64,000 nt of DNA from Staphylococcus saprophyticus subsp. saprophyticus ATCC 15305 = NCTC 7292 (GCF_000010125.1 NC_007350.1:248001-312000), one strand, 5' to 3'; shown: positions 26,922 to 37,620, counted from the stretch's first letter. A program made the numbers and translations. The notes: generated by a model from the letters alone, not told the origin.

Positions 26922-27839
26922 TTATTTAAGCATTTCTTTATAGACTTTATGGTTTTGGTAGACGCATTTAAGTAATGGGGCGTCAATTTGGTACGTATCG
27001 GCTAAGTTTAATAAATAACCTTGTAAGTGACCTGTTTCAATATTTAATCCTTTTTCCATGTCACGTTGCATAGAAGTCTTAAAATGGTATGATAACTGAT
27101 TAAATGATGTCATATATTGTGATACAATATCGTCTGCGAGTGGCGCTCGATGTGCACGCATTATCGAAGCGACTTCATTGTATAAAGAGCGAACGAAGTT
27201 AATGCCACCATCACTGTCTCGAATAGGACCAATAGGCGCATGCATTAATGTTGTGATACTGGATAACACAGTAATCATTAAATATTTGTGCCACATGCCT
27301 TGTTCGATTGAAGTGCTTAATTTGAATTCTGCCTTTGTTTCAGAAAATGCTTGTGCAATTTTTTGTGCGCGTTCACTTTTACTTCCATCTAGTTCTCCAA
27401 AAAAGAGTTTATCAAAAGGGCTTGTTTGTATGATTTCTCCCATACTATCTAATGTTGTTTCTATCACACAATAGCCACCCATAACTTTGTCTTTACCAAA
27501 GATAGATTGTAATTGTGGAATATGTGCGACGCCGTTTAATAATGGAATGATGGCAGTATGACCATCGACAAATGGTTTCAAATCTGTCATGGCTTGCTCT
27601 AAATGATAGGATTTAGAAGAAAGTAAAATAACATCGAAAGGCGCTACGCGATCGTCTTTTGTAATGAGTTGAGGATTGAAATGATAATCTCCCTGCTCAC
27701 TGTGGATGGCTAATCCATTTCTTTCTAAAAATGACTTGCGTTTGGGTCTTACTAAGAATGTCACGTTCTGTCCGCTTTCGGCTAATCTGCCTCCAAAATA
27801 GCCTCCGATACCGCCAGCACCTAATACTAATATACGCAT
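26922..27839 (-). CDS. panE: 2-dehydropantoate 2-reductase (ketopantoate reductase family)
   Basis: 305 residues. The N-terminal LVLGAGGIGGYFGGRLAESG is the NADP Rossmann loop, VILLSSKSYHLEQA the following conserved segment and LLNGVAHIPQL the N-x-V-x-H motif; a C-terminal helical domain holds the catalytic Lys region (MWHKYLMITVLSS) and NYNS-like elements. It reduces 2-dehydropantoate to pantoate in coenzyme A synthesis. Paralogues with other 2-keto substrates exist, so the exact substrate is not certain. AAGGAG before the ATG at 27839 fixes the start; a longer frame upstream lacks a ribosome site. Confidence 0.82.
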   Translation of the reverse strand: MRILVLGAGGIGGYFGGRLAESGQNVTFLVRPKRKSFLERNGLAIHSEQGDYHFNPQLITKDDRVAPFDVILLSSKSYHLEQAMTDLKPFVDGHTAIIPLLNGVAHIPQLQSIFGKDKVMGGYCVIETTLDSMGEIIQTSPFDKLFFGELDGSKSERAQKIAQAFSETKAEFKLSTSIEQGMWHKYLMITVLSSITTLMHAPIGPIRDSDGGINFVRSLYNEVASIMRAHRAPLADDIVSQYMTSFNQLSYHFKTSMQRDMEKGLNIETGHLQGYLLNLADTYQIDAPLLKCVYQNHKVYKEMLK

Positions 27840-28052
27840 TGAATACAACTCCTTATACGCTATGTGTGTTGATTTGTTAATTGATGTATATATACCACAT
27901 TTGAGGGGCATATACGCATATGAAAATAATTTTCAAATAATTCAATAGATGTAGTTGGGACAGTATATTTTATTTTTAAATATATATTTGAAAACAATAA
28001 AATTTGTGCAATGTAATAAGTGTTCACTAATTAAAAACATGGAGGGGTTCCA

Positions 28053-28808
28053 ATGTCGTTTAAAAATGATCATAAGTATCAGTGGAAAGATATGCAAGGG
28101 AAAGATTTTCTACTACCGTTTATTTATTTGATAGGTAATTTTTGTTTATCTATAGTCATCTTAACAATCATGATTGGAATCAATGAAACGCAAGGGAAAA
28201 ATAACGCTAACTTTAATGCTAACTTTTCAGGTACGCCAGGCATATTAATGGAAATGATTGCCTTTATAATTATATTCGCGTTATGGATTTTATTCCATAG
28301 ACATTCATTTAGACAATCGTGGAAACAGGGGCTACAAAATATTAAGCAACACTGGAAACTCATTGTCATTACATTTATCGTTATTATAGTGTTTAAAGAA
28401 ATTTATCCATATTTAGTAAATGCATTCGCACCAGAACATTGGAAATTTGAAGAAACACAAAATGACAAAATGGTGGAGGAAATGTTTGCTACGCCTGTAT
28501 CAACCATATTAGCTTTTTTCTCAATTGTAATTATTGCACCAATGACAGAAGAATTTTTATTTAGACATTTAATTATTGGCGAATTAGGAAAGAAATTAAA
28601 TTTCTATGTTATGTCTGTTATTTCAATTATTGTGTTTGCATCTTTACATGTAACAGAAGCTAAATCTCCATTAGAAATTGTGATGTATCTTGCCATAGCA
28701 GTTGGTATTGTATATGTATATATGAAATCGCAGCGTAGTTTAGCTGTAGCCATTGCGTTACATGCTTTGAATAATTTATTAGCGTATATTTTCATGATTA
28801 TCATGTAA
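28053..28808 (+). CDS. CPBP-family intramembrane metalloprotease (CAAX-like)
   Basis: 251 residues with about seven membrane segments. The glutamate motif TEEFLFRHLIIGEL (E-E-x-x-x-R), FASLHVTEA and ALHALNN are the three conserved catalytic motifs of the CAAX protease/bacteriocin-processing family. Members act as immunity proteins, membrane proteases or scaffold proteins; no bacteriocin gene is seen here. GGAGGGG precedes the ATG. A terminator follows. Confidence 0.85.
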   Translation: MSFKNDHKYQWKDMQGKDFLLPFIYLIGNFCLSIVILTIMIGINETQGKNNANFNANFSGTPGILMEMIAFIIIFALWILFHRHSFRQSWKQGLQNIKQHWKLIVITFIVIIVFKEIYPYLVNAFAPEHWKFEETQNDKMVEEMFATPVSTILAFFSIVIIAPMTEEFLFRHLIIGELGKKLNFYVMSVISIIVFASLHVTEAKSPLEIVMYLAIAVGIVYVYMKSQRSLAVAIALHALNNLLAYIFMIIM

Positions 28809-28826
28809 TTTACATAATTCTTAGTG

Positions 28827-28864
28827 ATATACCTGTCTTCTTTGTGAAGGACAGGTATATTTTA
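28827..28864 (+). terminator. Terminator of the CPBP gene
   Basis: ATACCTGTC / GACAGGTAT stem with a loop containing TTCTTTGTGAA, then TTTTA. Confidence 0.8.
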
Positions 28865-28953
28865 TCGTGTTAGTGTTTAGAATTTTCTAAAAACTCATTG
28901 ACTAATCTTGAGCATAATGCTAGGATTAAACCACTAAACATAAATATGATTGA

Positions 28954-29106
28954 CTCTTATCAAGAGTGGTGGAGGGATGTGCCCGATGAAACCCAGCAAC
29001 CGTCGATTTTTCGAAATGGTGCTAAGTCACAAAAAGTTATTTAACTTTTGGAGATGAGAGAAAGTGCAAACTTTCTCTTGATTTATTAAGAGAAAGTTTT
29101 TTTATA
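28954..29106 (+). promoter_or_regulatory. SAM (S-box) riboswitch with expression-platform terminator
   Basis: The aptamer (28954-29060) opens and closes with CTCTTATC / GATGAGAG (P1) and contains the S-box landmarks GAGGGATGTGCCCGATGAAA, CCCAGCAACCG and GGTGCTAAGTC. It is followed by a terminator hairpin, ACTTTCTCTT / AAGAGAAAGT, with seven T (29070-29106); the left arm can instead pair with GAGAGAAAG of the P1 region to form an antiterminator. High SAM should switch off the genes downstream. Confidence 0.95.
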
Positions 29107-29149
29107 CATATAAGTACGTTGAAACAAATTTTTAAGGAGTGAAAGTATT

Positions 29150-29968
29150 ATGAGAAAATGGTTTATTTTAGGATCATTGTTTGTGTTAACGATTATACTA
29201 GCAGCATGTGGTAAATCGAATGGTGAAAAAGAGGATAAGGAAATTACGATTGCTGCTTCGCCAGCGCCCCATGGCGTCGTACTTGAACATGCAAAAGAAG
29301 AAATGAAAAAGAAAGGCTATGATTTAAAAATAAAAACAGTTAATGATTATAAGGTTCCTAATAAATTATTAGATAAAGGAGATGTTGATGCGAATGCATT
29401 TCAACATACACCGTATCTTAAAGCAGAAAAGAAAGACCATAATTATAAAATAGAAGAAGCCGGGAAAGTGTTCACGACACCGATGGGCGTTTATAGTAAA
29501 AAATATAAAGACATTAAAGATATCCCTAAAGGTTCTACCATTTATGTATCAAACAATCCTGCTGAAGAAGGTCGTTTCTTGTCATTCTTTGTTGATAAAG
29601 GCTTAATCAAAATTAAAAAAGGTGTCAGTATTGAAGATGCTAAGTTTGATGACATTGTAGAAAATAAAAAAGATTTGAAATTTAATAACAAGCAAGGTGC
29701 GGAATTCTTACCTAAAACTTATAATAGTAAAGAAGGCGCAGCAGTGATAATGAATTCTAATTATGCGATTGATAATGGTCTAACACCACATAAAGATGCA
29801 ATTGCTATAGAAGGAAAATCATCACCATTTGCGAATATTGTTGCCGTACAAGAAGGACATAAAAACGATAAAAAATTCAAAGAACTTATGAAAGTTTTAC
29901 AATCTAAAGAGATGAAGAAATTTATAACTGATAAATATGGACAAGATGTTATTCCGTATGAAAAATAA
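29150..29968 (+). CDS. NlpA/MetQ-type substrate-binding lipoprotein under SAM riboswitch
   Basis: 272 residues. Signal peptide with lipobox ILAACG at residue ~20. The mature part is an NlpA-family methionine-binding protein: ITIAASPAPHGVVLEHAKEEMKKKG, the QHTPYLKAEKK loop (Asn-Ala-Phe-Gln-His), and the AVIMNSNYAIDNGL hinge. It would bind methionine or a methionine-related compound for an ABC importer; no metN or metP gene is adjacent, so it must share a transporter encoded elsewhere. The S-box riboswitch directly upstream supports a methionine-related ligand. The next gene, a hydroxyacid dehydrogenase, is 43 bases downstream with no terminator between. Confidence 0.88.
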   Translation: MRKWFILGSLFVLTIILAACGKSNGEKEDKEITIAASPAPHGVVLEHAKEEMKKKGYDLKIKTVNDYKVPNKLLDKGDVDANAFQHTPYLKAEKKDHNYKIEEAGKVFTTPMGVYSKKYKDIKDIPKGSTIYVSNNPAEEGRFLSFFVDKGLIKIKKGVSIEDAKFDDIVENKKDLKFNNKQGAEFLPKTYNSKEGAAVIMNSNYAIDNGLTPHKDAIAIEGKSSPFANIVAVQEGHKNDKKFKELMKVLQSKEMKKFITDKYGQDVIPYEK

Positions 29969-30011
29969 ATAATCATGTAATATATAGATTGAAGAGGAAG
30001 GTGATTCGATT

Positions 30012-30944
30012 ATGTCTAAGCTAGGTATTATTGGTTTAGGAAAAGTGGGTACGCAAGTACTTACAGATGTACAGCAACTGAATTTGTTTTCAGAGATTAT
30101 TTTAATTGATGATAGAGCGGACGTGGCAAGTGGTGAAGCACTTGACCATATTCACTCGCAAGGACTGATAAATACTGCACATATCAAGATTCGTAGCGGT
30201 GTCTATCAAGACTTAACGGATGCAGACTTTATCGTCATAGCTGCGAGTGAAGCAACCGATAAAAATAATGGTGACCGTACATTATTAGCGCAAGGAAATC
30301 ACGACATCATTAAGGGCATAATGTCCCAAATAGCTGAAGTGACGCAAGAGGCGGTTGTGATTCTGATATCTAATCCTGTAGATTCTATGGTTTACTTTGC
30401 AAATCAAATAGATTACCCAGCCCATAAAATTATTGGTACGGGTACGGCTCTAGAGACATCAAGATTTAAAACAATTATAGCCGATCATTATCAAATTGAT
30501 CCAAATAATGTGGAAGCTTTTGTCATTGGGGAACATGGTCAACATGCAATCCCCGTGTGGAGTAAAGTGCATATTCATGGTATGGAACTATCGGAATTTG
30601 AGGCATTAAGTGACCGTCCAGCAATTGATAAGTCACACATATCGTCCATTATCAACGAAGTGTCGATGGATGTTTTTTACCAAAAAGGGTGGACCAACGC
30701 AGCGATATCAAAAGTGACATCATTTTTGATACAGTCCATTGCATTGGATCAGAGAACAATTACACCATTGACTTCCCTGAGTTCAGAATATGGCTTAGAA
30801 GATGGTGCATTTAGTTTACCAACATTAATAGATAAAAAGGGTATTGTTCAAAGATTTGCGATAACATTAGACAAAGAAGAAGAACGCGAACTTAAAGAAG
30901 CATATGAATATATTAGACAAACGATTCATACAGCACAACAATAG
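30012..30944 (+). CDS. L-2-hydroxyacid dehydrogenase of the lactate dehydrogenase family
   Basis: 310 residues. GIIGLGKVGTQV is the NAD loop, LIDDRADVASGEALDHIHSQ binds NAD ribose, ISNPVDSMVY is conserved, and GEHGQH has the catalytic His. Two departures from true L-LDH: the substrate loop reads TDKNNGDRTLL rather than NQKPGETR, closer to L-2-hydroxyisocaproate dehydrogenases, and the His partner motif is GTALETSRF, with Glu in place of the usual Asp. A broader or larger 2-keto acid substrate is likely. It appears to be cotranscribed with the lipoprotein behind the SAM riboswitch. Confidence 0.82.
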   Translation: MSKLGIIGLGKVGTQVLTDVQQLNLFSEIILIDDRADVASGEALDHIHSQGLINTAHIKIRSGVYQDLTDADFIVIAASEATDKNNGDRTLLAQGNHDIIKGIMSQIAEVTQEAVVILISNPVDSMVYFANQIDYPAHKIIGTGTALETSRFKTIIADHYQIDPNNVEAFVIGEHGQHAIPVWSKVHIHGMELSEFEALSDRPAIDKSHISSIINEVSMDVFYQKGWTNAAISKVTSFLIQSIALDQRTITPLTSLSSEYGLEDGAFSLPTLIDKKGIVQRFAITLDKEEERELKEAYEYIRQTIHTAQQ

Positions 30945-30958
30945 CGATTAAAACATTC

Positions 30959-31003
30959 AAACACGCATTCATTAGATATTTTCTTTTGAATGCGTGTTTT
31001 TTA
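30959..31003 (+). terminator. Terminator of the riboswitch operon
   Basis: AACACGCATTCA / TGAATGCGTGTT stem, then TTTTT. Confidence 0.88.
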
Positions 31004-31109
31004 TATTTAAAATAAATGCTTATCTTGTTTATCAATCCGGTAATGGCTACAATATACTTAAATATAGCGATGAATAGAAGTGAAGTATATGAGCATGGGA
31101 GGTGTAATG

Positions 31110-32180
31110 ATGCTAGAAAGACATGTAAAGCTCATCAGATTAATGTTAATCAATCGTAATCAATTTTTAAATGCAGATGAAATTGCAAGGTACTTAAATG
31201 TTTCTAATCGAACAGCTAGAAATGATATTCAATATATTAATAGTGAAATCTTAGATGATCTCATTGTAAGTGTAAAAGGACGAGGGTATAAATTGAATCA
31301 GTCCTTATATAGTATGCAACAAATAGAAACAATTGTAACTGATTTTACCAATAAAGAAAGTGAACTATTAATCAAGTTGGGTTATCAATTACTCATGTAT
31401 CAACAACCACTTACAAGTGAAGCCATAGGAAAAACTTTTCATTTAACGAAGGCAGAAGTCACTGATTATATAAATAAAATTAAAGCATGGTGTATATCAT
31501 TCGACGTGAATATCCAAATAACCAAGAAAAAAGGGATCACCGTCAATGGTAGTGAAATGAATATCAGAAATGCAATATTGCACCTAAATCAACTCTCAGA
31601 AAATGTTAAAACAGTGGATGCGTTTATTTTAGCGGAGCATCAATATATGAAACATCAAACTGAGGATTTTATATATTTAACTATTAGTACGGGTGTAGGT
31701 ATGGCCTATATAAGAAAAGGGGAACTTGTTTCTGGTGTTAATGGGAACTTTGGTGAAATTGGTCATACCATTATAAAAGGCGATAGTGATTACCAATGTC
31801 CGGTTTGTAAACAATATGTTTGTGTGGAAAATGAAATATCAGGTTTAGCGATCAGTAGAAAAGCGAGTCACATTTTAAATAAGCATGTAAGTACTAGAGA
31901 AGCTATAGAAATGTATCTCCATCAAGCGCATAGTGAGATAACTGAAATGATAGATGAAGTTTTGATATTAACACAACAACTATGTACAAATCTATTCAGT
32001 ATTTTTAATATTAATAACATTGTATTGGGTGGCGGTGTTACCCAAAGTAAGCTACCTTATAAATCAAGCATTGAAAATTATGCACAAAAACATTATTTAA
32101 TTCAAAATAGCACATTAAATGTAACAATAAGTAATTTAGAGGCAAATGTTTTAACGGGTTTATATCATGTAAACAAATAA
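31110..32180 (+). CDS. Chimeric regulator: BglG-type HTH pair fused to the C-terminal half of a ROK protein
   Basis: 356 residues. Residues 1-65 form an HTH_11 winged helix (FLNADEIARYLNVSNRTARNDIQYIN), 85-160 a second HTH region (LTSEAIGKTFHLTKAEVTDYINKIKAW). From ~180 the sequence is the second half of a ROK-family repressor/kinase: YLTISTGVGMAYIRKGELVSGVNGNFGEIGHTII, a zinc-type motif CPVCKQYVCVE (ROK normally C-x-C-G-x-x-G-C-x-E), and the helical NIVLGGGVTQSKLPY segment. The ROK N-terminal ATP loop is absent, so it cannot phosphorylate sugars; it probably senses a sugar or sugar phosphate. GGAGGTG with suitable spacing chooses the ATG at 31110 over earlier in-frame starts. Confidence 0.75.
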   Translation: MLERHVKLIRLMLINRNQFLNADEIARYLNVSNRTARNDIQYINSEILDDLIVSVKGRGYKLNQSLYSMQQIETIVTDFTNKESELLIKLGYQLLMYQQPLTSEAIGKTFHLTKAEVTDYINKIKAWCISFDVNIQITKKKGITVNGSEMNIRNAILHLNQLSENVKTVDAFILAEHQYMKHQTEDFIYLTISTGVGMAYIRKGELVSGVNGNFGEIGHTIIKGDSDYQCPVCKQYVCVENEISGLAISRKASHILNKHVSTREAIEMYLHQAHSEITEMIDEVLILTQQLCTNLFSIFNINNIVLGGGVTQSKLPYKSSIENYAQKHYLIQNSTLNVTISNLEANVLTGLYHVNK

Positions 32181-32395
32181 TATATAGGAGAACGTGACAG
32201 AAATTGAATATGCTAATAGAGATTTCGTAGTCTCACTCCGGATAAACTAAATTAGAATAAAGATCTGGAACCTTTATTAATATCTAGATTTTTAAATTAG
32301 TCAGAGATGGTTAGCACGAATAGAAGGTTGTAGGAAATTACACTGAGGTTAGGCTTCGGTTTGTGTGAGGTAAGTGTTCTGGGACGTGTAAAAAA

Positions 32396-32430
32396 GGCAG
32401 GGCCATAGTGATATGGCCCTGCCTTTTTTA
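32396..32430. terminator. Bidirectional terminator
   Basis: AAAAAAGGCAGGGCCATA-gtga-TATGGCCCTGCCTTTTTT: perfect 13-bp GC-rich stem. The preceding 32181-32395 has no gene; it contains 'ctaatagagatttcgta', a phrase shared with the intergenic region at 58.23 kb. Confidence 0.93.
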
Positions 32431-32480
32431 TGAGTATATGTGATGTCACACTTTAAAGTTACATCATAAACGTAGTAATA

Positions 32481-32527
32481 TTGCATAAGAATCACTAAGG
32501 AAATTCGTAACATTAATTTCCAAGTGA
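32481..32527. repeat. 47-bp direct repeat, copy 1
   Basis: Begins TTGCATAAGAATCACTAAGG and ends TTAATTTCCAAGTGA. Copy 2 starts 73 bases later (32554-32600) with only two mismatches. Each copy can fold on itself: AATCACT-AAGGAAATT against AATTTCC-AAGTGA(TT). Confidence 0.85.
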
Positions 32528-32553
32528 AATTAATGAATACAAAAGAAAATCTT

Positions 32554-33914
<1,361 letters not shown>

Positions 33915-34010
33915 TTACAACTATACAAGAGCTAATTGGCTATTTCAAGTATGCTTACTGAAAAAGTAGGAATTAGATTATTATACTTTATTGACTTGAA
34001 AATGAAATGA

Positions 34011-34039
34011 TTGCAAATATGAAGAAAAGGATTTATAAT
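34011..34039 (+). promoter_or_regulatory. Promoter of mccAB
   Basis: -35 TTGCAA (34011-34016), 17-base spacer, -10 TATAAT (34034-34039). The following ATTCTTATCGGTATAG has the dyad-like look of a CymR box at the transcription start; this last point is tentative. Confidence 0.6.
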
Positions 34040-34092
34040 TCTTATCGGTATAGTAAGGTATTGTGGGGAGAAAGGCACTATGGAGGGAAATA

Positions 34093-34998
34093 ATGATTGC
34101 TTTTGATTTAATTGGAAATACGCCATTAGTATTGTTGGAGTCATTTAGTAATAAAGATGTACAAATTTATGCCAAGTTAGAACAGTATAATCCTGGTGGT
34201 AGTGTGAAAGATCGATTAGGAAAACATTTAATCGAAACAGCAATAAGAGAGAATATAATCCAAAAAGGCGATGTCGTTGTAGAGGCATCTGCAGGGAATA
34301 CAGGAATTGGTGTTGCAATTGCTGCTAATCATTACGGCGTCAGTGCTGTGATTTTTGCACCTGAAGGTTTTTCTGAAGAAAAGATATCAATTATAAAAGC
34401 GTTAGGTGCTGAAGTCATCAGAACAGATCAAACTTTAGGCATGGCAGGTGCACAAAAGGCCGCACGTGATTATGAACTGCAAACTGGTGCGTATTATTTA
34501 AATCAATTCGAATCTTATCGCAATCCTGAGACCTATAAATCTACAATAGGAAAAGAAATAACAGATAAGCTTAAAGATATTGATTATTTTGTAGGTGGTG
34601 TTGGTTCAGGAGGGACTTTTACAGGTGTTGCTGAACATTTAGCAGCAACATATCATACCGAAAGTGTCATCGTAGAACCAGAAGGATCTATTTTAAGTGG
34701 CGGTAATGCGCATAGTCATGATATTGAAGGGATCGGTTCAGAAAAATGGCCATCTTTTCTACCTAAAGCATTGGTGTCAGATATTATAAAAGTGAGTGAT
34801 GATGCCGCTTTTCAAAATGTTAAATTATTAGCAAGACAAGAAGGTCTTTTAGTAGGTAGTTCTTCCGGAGCAGCATTGCAAGGCGCTCTAGAAATTAAAA
34901 AACATATTAATAAAGGTGTCATTGTAACCATTTTTCCAGATGGCAGTGACCGATATATGTCAAAACAAATTTTAAATTATAAGGAGACAATCAAATGA
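34093..34998 (+). CDS. mccA: Cysteine synthase / cystathionine beta-synthase family protein
   Basis: 301-residue PLP enzyme. IGNTPLVLLES, the Schiff-base Lys in NPGGSVKDRLG, the substrate loop EASAGNTGIG, and the phosphate-binding GSGGTFTG loop identify the CysK/CysM/MccA family. With the cotranscribed mccB it would run reverse transsulfuration from homocysteine to cysteine, as described for Bacillus mccAB. An in-frame start upstream at 34063 is possible, but TGGAGGG places the start at ATG 34093. Confidence 0.92.
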   Translation: MIAFDLIGNTPLVLLESFSNKDVQIYAKLEQYNPGGSVKDRLGKHLIETAIRENIIQKGDVVVEASAGNTGIGVAIAANHYGVSAVIFAPEGFSEEKISIIKALGAEVIRTDQTLGMAGAQKAARDYELQTGAYYLNQFESYRNPETYKSTIGKEITDKLKDIDYFVGGVGSGGTFTGVAEHLAATYHTESVIVEPEGSILSGGNAHSHDIEGIGSEKWPSFLPKALVSDIIKVSDDAAFQNVKLLARQEGLLVGSSSGAALQGALEIKKHINKGVIVTIFPDGSDRYMSKQILNYKETIK

Positions 34999-36140
34999 AT
35001 AAAAAAACACAATTAATTCATGGTGGACAAACAACAGATCCATATACAGGTGCAGTTACAACGCCAATTTATCAAACAAGTACGTATATGCAAGATGGTA
35101 TTGGCGACATGAGACAGGGATATGAATATTCTCGTTCGGCAAATCCAACACGCAGTGCTTTAGAGGGTTTAATTGCAGATTTAGAGCAAGGTGAAAGTGG
35201 CTTTGCATTTGGTTCTGGTATGGCAGCTATTTCAGCAGTTATTATGTTATTAGATAAAGGTGACCATTTACTCATCAATTCAGATGTATATGGTGGTACT
35301 TATAGAGCTTTAACAAAAGTGTTTAATAGGTTTGGTATTGATGCTGAGTTTATCGATACGACAAATATAGAAGCTGTTGAACAATATATTAAACCTGAAA
35401 CGAAAATGTTATACATTGAAACGCCGTCTAATCCTTTATTACGTGTCACTGATATTAAAAAATCAGCAGAAATTGCTAAAAAGCATCATTTAATTTCGGT
35501 TGTTGATAATACATTTATGACGCCATATTTCCAAAATCCATTAACATTGGGCATTGATATTGTTTTACATTCAGCCACAAAATATATTGGTGGTCATAGC
35601 GATGTTGTTGCCGGATTAGTTGCAACAAGTGACGCTGAATTAGCTGAACGTTTAGGATTTATTCAGAACTCAACTGGTGGTGTGCTTGGACCTCAAGATA
35701 GTTATTTACTGATTCGTGGCATAAAAACACTTGGATTACGCATGGAACAGGTTCAACGTAATACACTTGCTATCATTGATATGTTACAACAACATTCAGC
35801 AGTGAAACAGGTATTCCATCCAAGTATCTCGGACCATTTAAATCATGATATTCACGAAGCACAATCTGAGGGCCATACAGGTGTTGTCGCATTTGAAGTC
35901 GCTGACATAGAAAGTGCTAAAAAAGTAATCAGTGAATCACATTATTTCACTTTAGCTGAGAGTTTAGGTGCTGTTGAAAGTTTAATTTCAGTACCTGCAT
36001 TAATGACACATGCTTCAATTCCTAAAGATATTCGTGAAAAAGAAGGCATCGCCGACGGATTAGTACGTTTATCAGTAGGTATTGAAGATACAAAAGATTT
36101 AGTCGAGGATCTAGAACAATCATTAAACGCATTAGGTTAA
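34995..36140 (+). CDS. mccB: Cystathionine gamma-lyase / gamma-synthase family protein
   Basis: 381-residue PLP enzyme. TQLIHGGQTTDPYTGAVTTPIYQTSTY, YEYSRSANPTRSALE, and the Lys in VLHSATKYIGGHSDVVAG are the family landmarks. It overlaps the mccA stop by four bases, so the two are translationally coupled. Together they convert homocysteine plus an activated serine to cysteine; homocysteine gamma-lyase activity is also possible. A terminator follows. Confidence 0.92.
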   Translation: MNKKTQLIHGGQTTDPYTGAVTTPIYQTSTYMQDGIGDMRQGYEYSRSANPTRSALEGLIADLEQGESGFAFGSGMAAISAVIMLLDKGDHLLINSDVYGGTYRALTKVFNRFGIDAEFIDTTNIEAVEQYIKPETKMLYIETPSNPLLRVTDIKKSAEIAKKHHLISVVDNTFMTPYFQNPLTLGIDIVLHSATKYIGGHSDVVAGLVATSDAELAERLGFIQNSTGGVLGPQDSYLLIRGIKTLGLRMEQVQRNTLAIIDMLQQHSAVKQVFHPSISDHLNHDIHEAQSEGHTGVVAFEVADIESAKKVISESHYFTLAESLGAVESLISVPALMTHASIPKDIREKEGIADGLVRLSVGIEDTKDLVEDLEQSLNALG

Positions 36141-36186
36141 TAGTATAAATTTCAAAAAGAAATGAAATGCATATAGGAATAAGTTG

Positions 36187-36240
36187 GGAATAAGCGGAAA
36201 TCAATTTAGAATCATTGATTTCAGGCTTATTCCTTTTTTA
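36187..36240. terminator. Convergent terminator after mccB
   Basis: GGAATAAGC...ATCAA / TTGAT...GGCTTATTCC stem followed by TTTTTTA; it reaches the end of the convergent MFS gene. Confidence 0.85.
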
Positions 36241-37487
36241 TATATGGTTATATTTATCATTATTTGAGTTTGAAGTTTGATGTTGTGCGTAAGTATCGTT
36301 AAGTATATCTGAGTTAGTTTTTTGTAATTTACTATAACGACCTTTCGGTATTTTGTTTTCTGTAACCTCTACTTTAGGATAAATGAGTAATGGAATCAGT
36401 CCGATAATGCCAAAAATGATAAAGCTATATTCATAATTTAGTATATCAATTACAATACCAGCGATAGATGAACCTATAACTTGTCCAACCGCTAGAAGTA
36501 AGAAAGGTATGCCTATGCCAAGAGAAGCATTTTTGACAAACAGTTTGATTCCCCAAACCAGTAAAACACCGGTTAAGAAAATATAACTCAGGCCGAATAA
36601 TGATGACGCAATAAATGGTAGTAACCAAATGCTTGGCGTGTATGCTAATAATACACTAGCGCATGCTAATGCAATAACGCCAAAATTAAACGCGAAGTGA
36701 ATCCCTTTTTTATCGATAATTGAACCAGAAATACCACCAACTACACCAAATATGCCAATTAAAATCCAAAAAATAGAAAGTGCTATATCTGAATAATTGC
36801 CTGTTAATTGGACAATGGGTTTTGAGAAAGTCCAAATGGTGCAGTAGATATACCGAGCAGTGTAGAGGCAGTGACGATACGTGTGCTTGCAGAAATATCT
36901 CTAATATTAAGACTACCTGTATGAATTTTAATATCTTTTTGAAGCTTCGGTATGACGATATAGTTCCAAAATAAAACGACCAATGCAATTAAAGCATATA
37001 TTAAATAAGTATCACGCCAATCTAAAAATACAAGCATTGCTGTTATACCAGTAAACATTAAACCCATACTCGTTCCTGAATTAATCAAAGTATTTGCTTT
37101 ACCTTGATCTTGAAGATTAATCCACAACGAAATGGTATAGCCATACGGAGGAGAAACGAGACCGGTGCTTGCACCTGTAAAAATAACACCGATAGATAGA
37201 ATGATTGCATTGCTTGATACGCCAATAGTAATCAAACCAATGACTACAGAGATGCCAGCAAGTATTATCATACGTTTTGGACCAATCGTATCTGTCTGTA
37301 GAGTTGAATAAACGATTGTAAAACAATACGCTAAATAAAATAAAGACGAAATTAGACCAGCTTGAGATGCAGATAAAGATAAATCATTAGTAATGTCTGG
37401 TAAAAAGAGACCAAAACTAAAACGGCCTAATCCATAGGTCGTTGCGATCATAGCAATACCAGGGAATACAAGTTTTGAAAATTTCAT
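36238..37487 (-). pseudogene. MFS transporter (YbfB/YjiJ-like), frameshifted
   Basis: The first 222 residues read in one frame from MKFSKLVFPGIAMIATTYGLGRFSFGLFLPDI to LGISTAPFG. At 36834-36836 a TTT run is one base short: adding one T gives PFWTFSKPIVQLTGNYSD and the following 180 residues in the other frame are open to the stop at 36238, ending N-N-D-K-Y-N-H-I. The joined product is ~416 residues with 12 membrane segments, as expected for this family of probable exporters. The TetR gene upstream and operator copies in front of this gene point to repressed drug or metabolite export. As given the protein would end after ~6 membrane segments. Confidence 0.82.
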
Positions 37488-37510
37488 TAATAGGAACCTC
37501 CTTTTATAGA

Positions 37511-37558
37511 TAGAATGTTCATTCTACTTAGAACTAAAATATATAGATGTTCATTCTA
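37511..37558. promoter_or_regulatory. Tandem TetR operators in front of the MFS gene
   Basis: TAGAATGTTCATTCTA (37511-37526) is an inverted repeat with 7-bp arms. TAGATGTTCATTCTA (37544-37558) is a second copy, one base shorter in the left arm. Both match the palindrome upstream of the tetR gene (38192-38213). Confidence 0.82.
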
Positions 37559-37620
37559 CTTTTGTGTAAAGATAACGAGTAAGTGCATTTTGTATTAAAA
37601 TACTTCAAATTCGTTTGGAA

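Noticed and set aside
32181..32395. T-box or other riboswitch in the gap after the ROK-type regulator
   Set aside because: No AGGGTGGNACCGCG motif, specifier stem or other known aptamer core is present; the gap ends in a plain bidirectional terminator.
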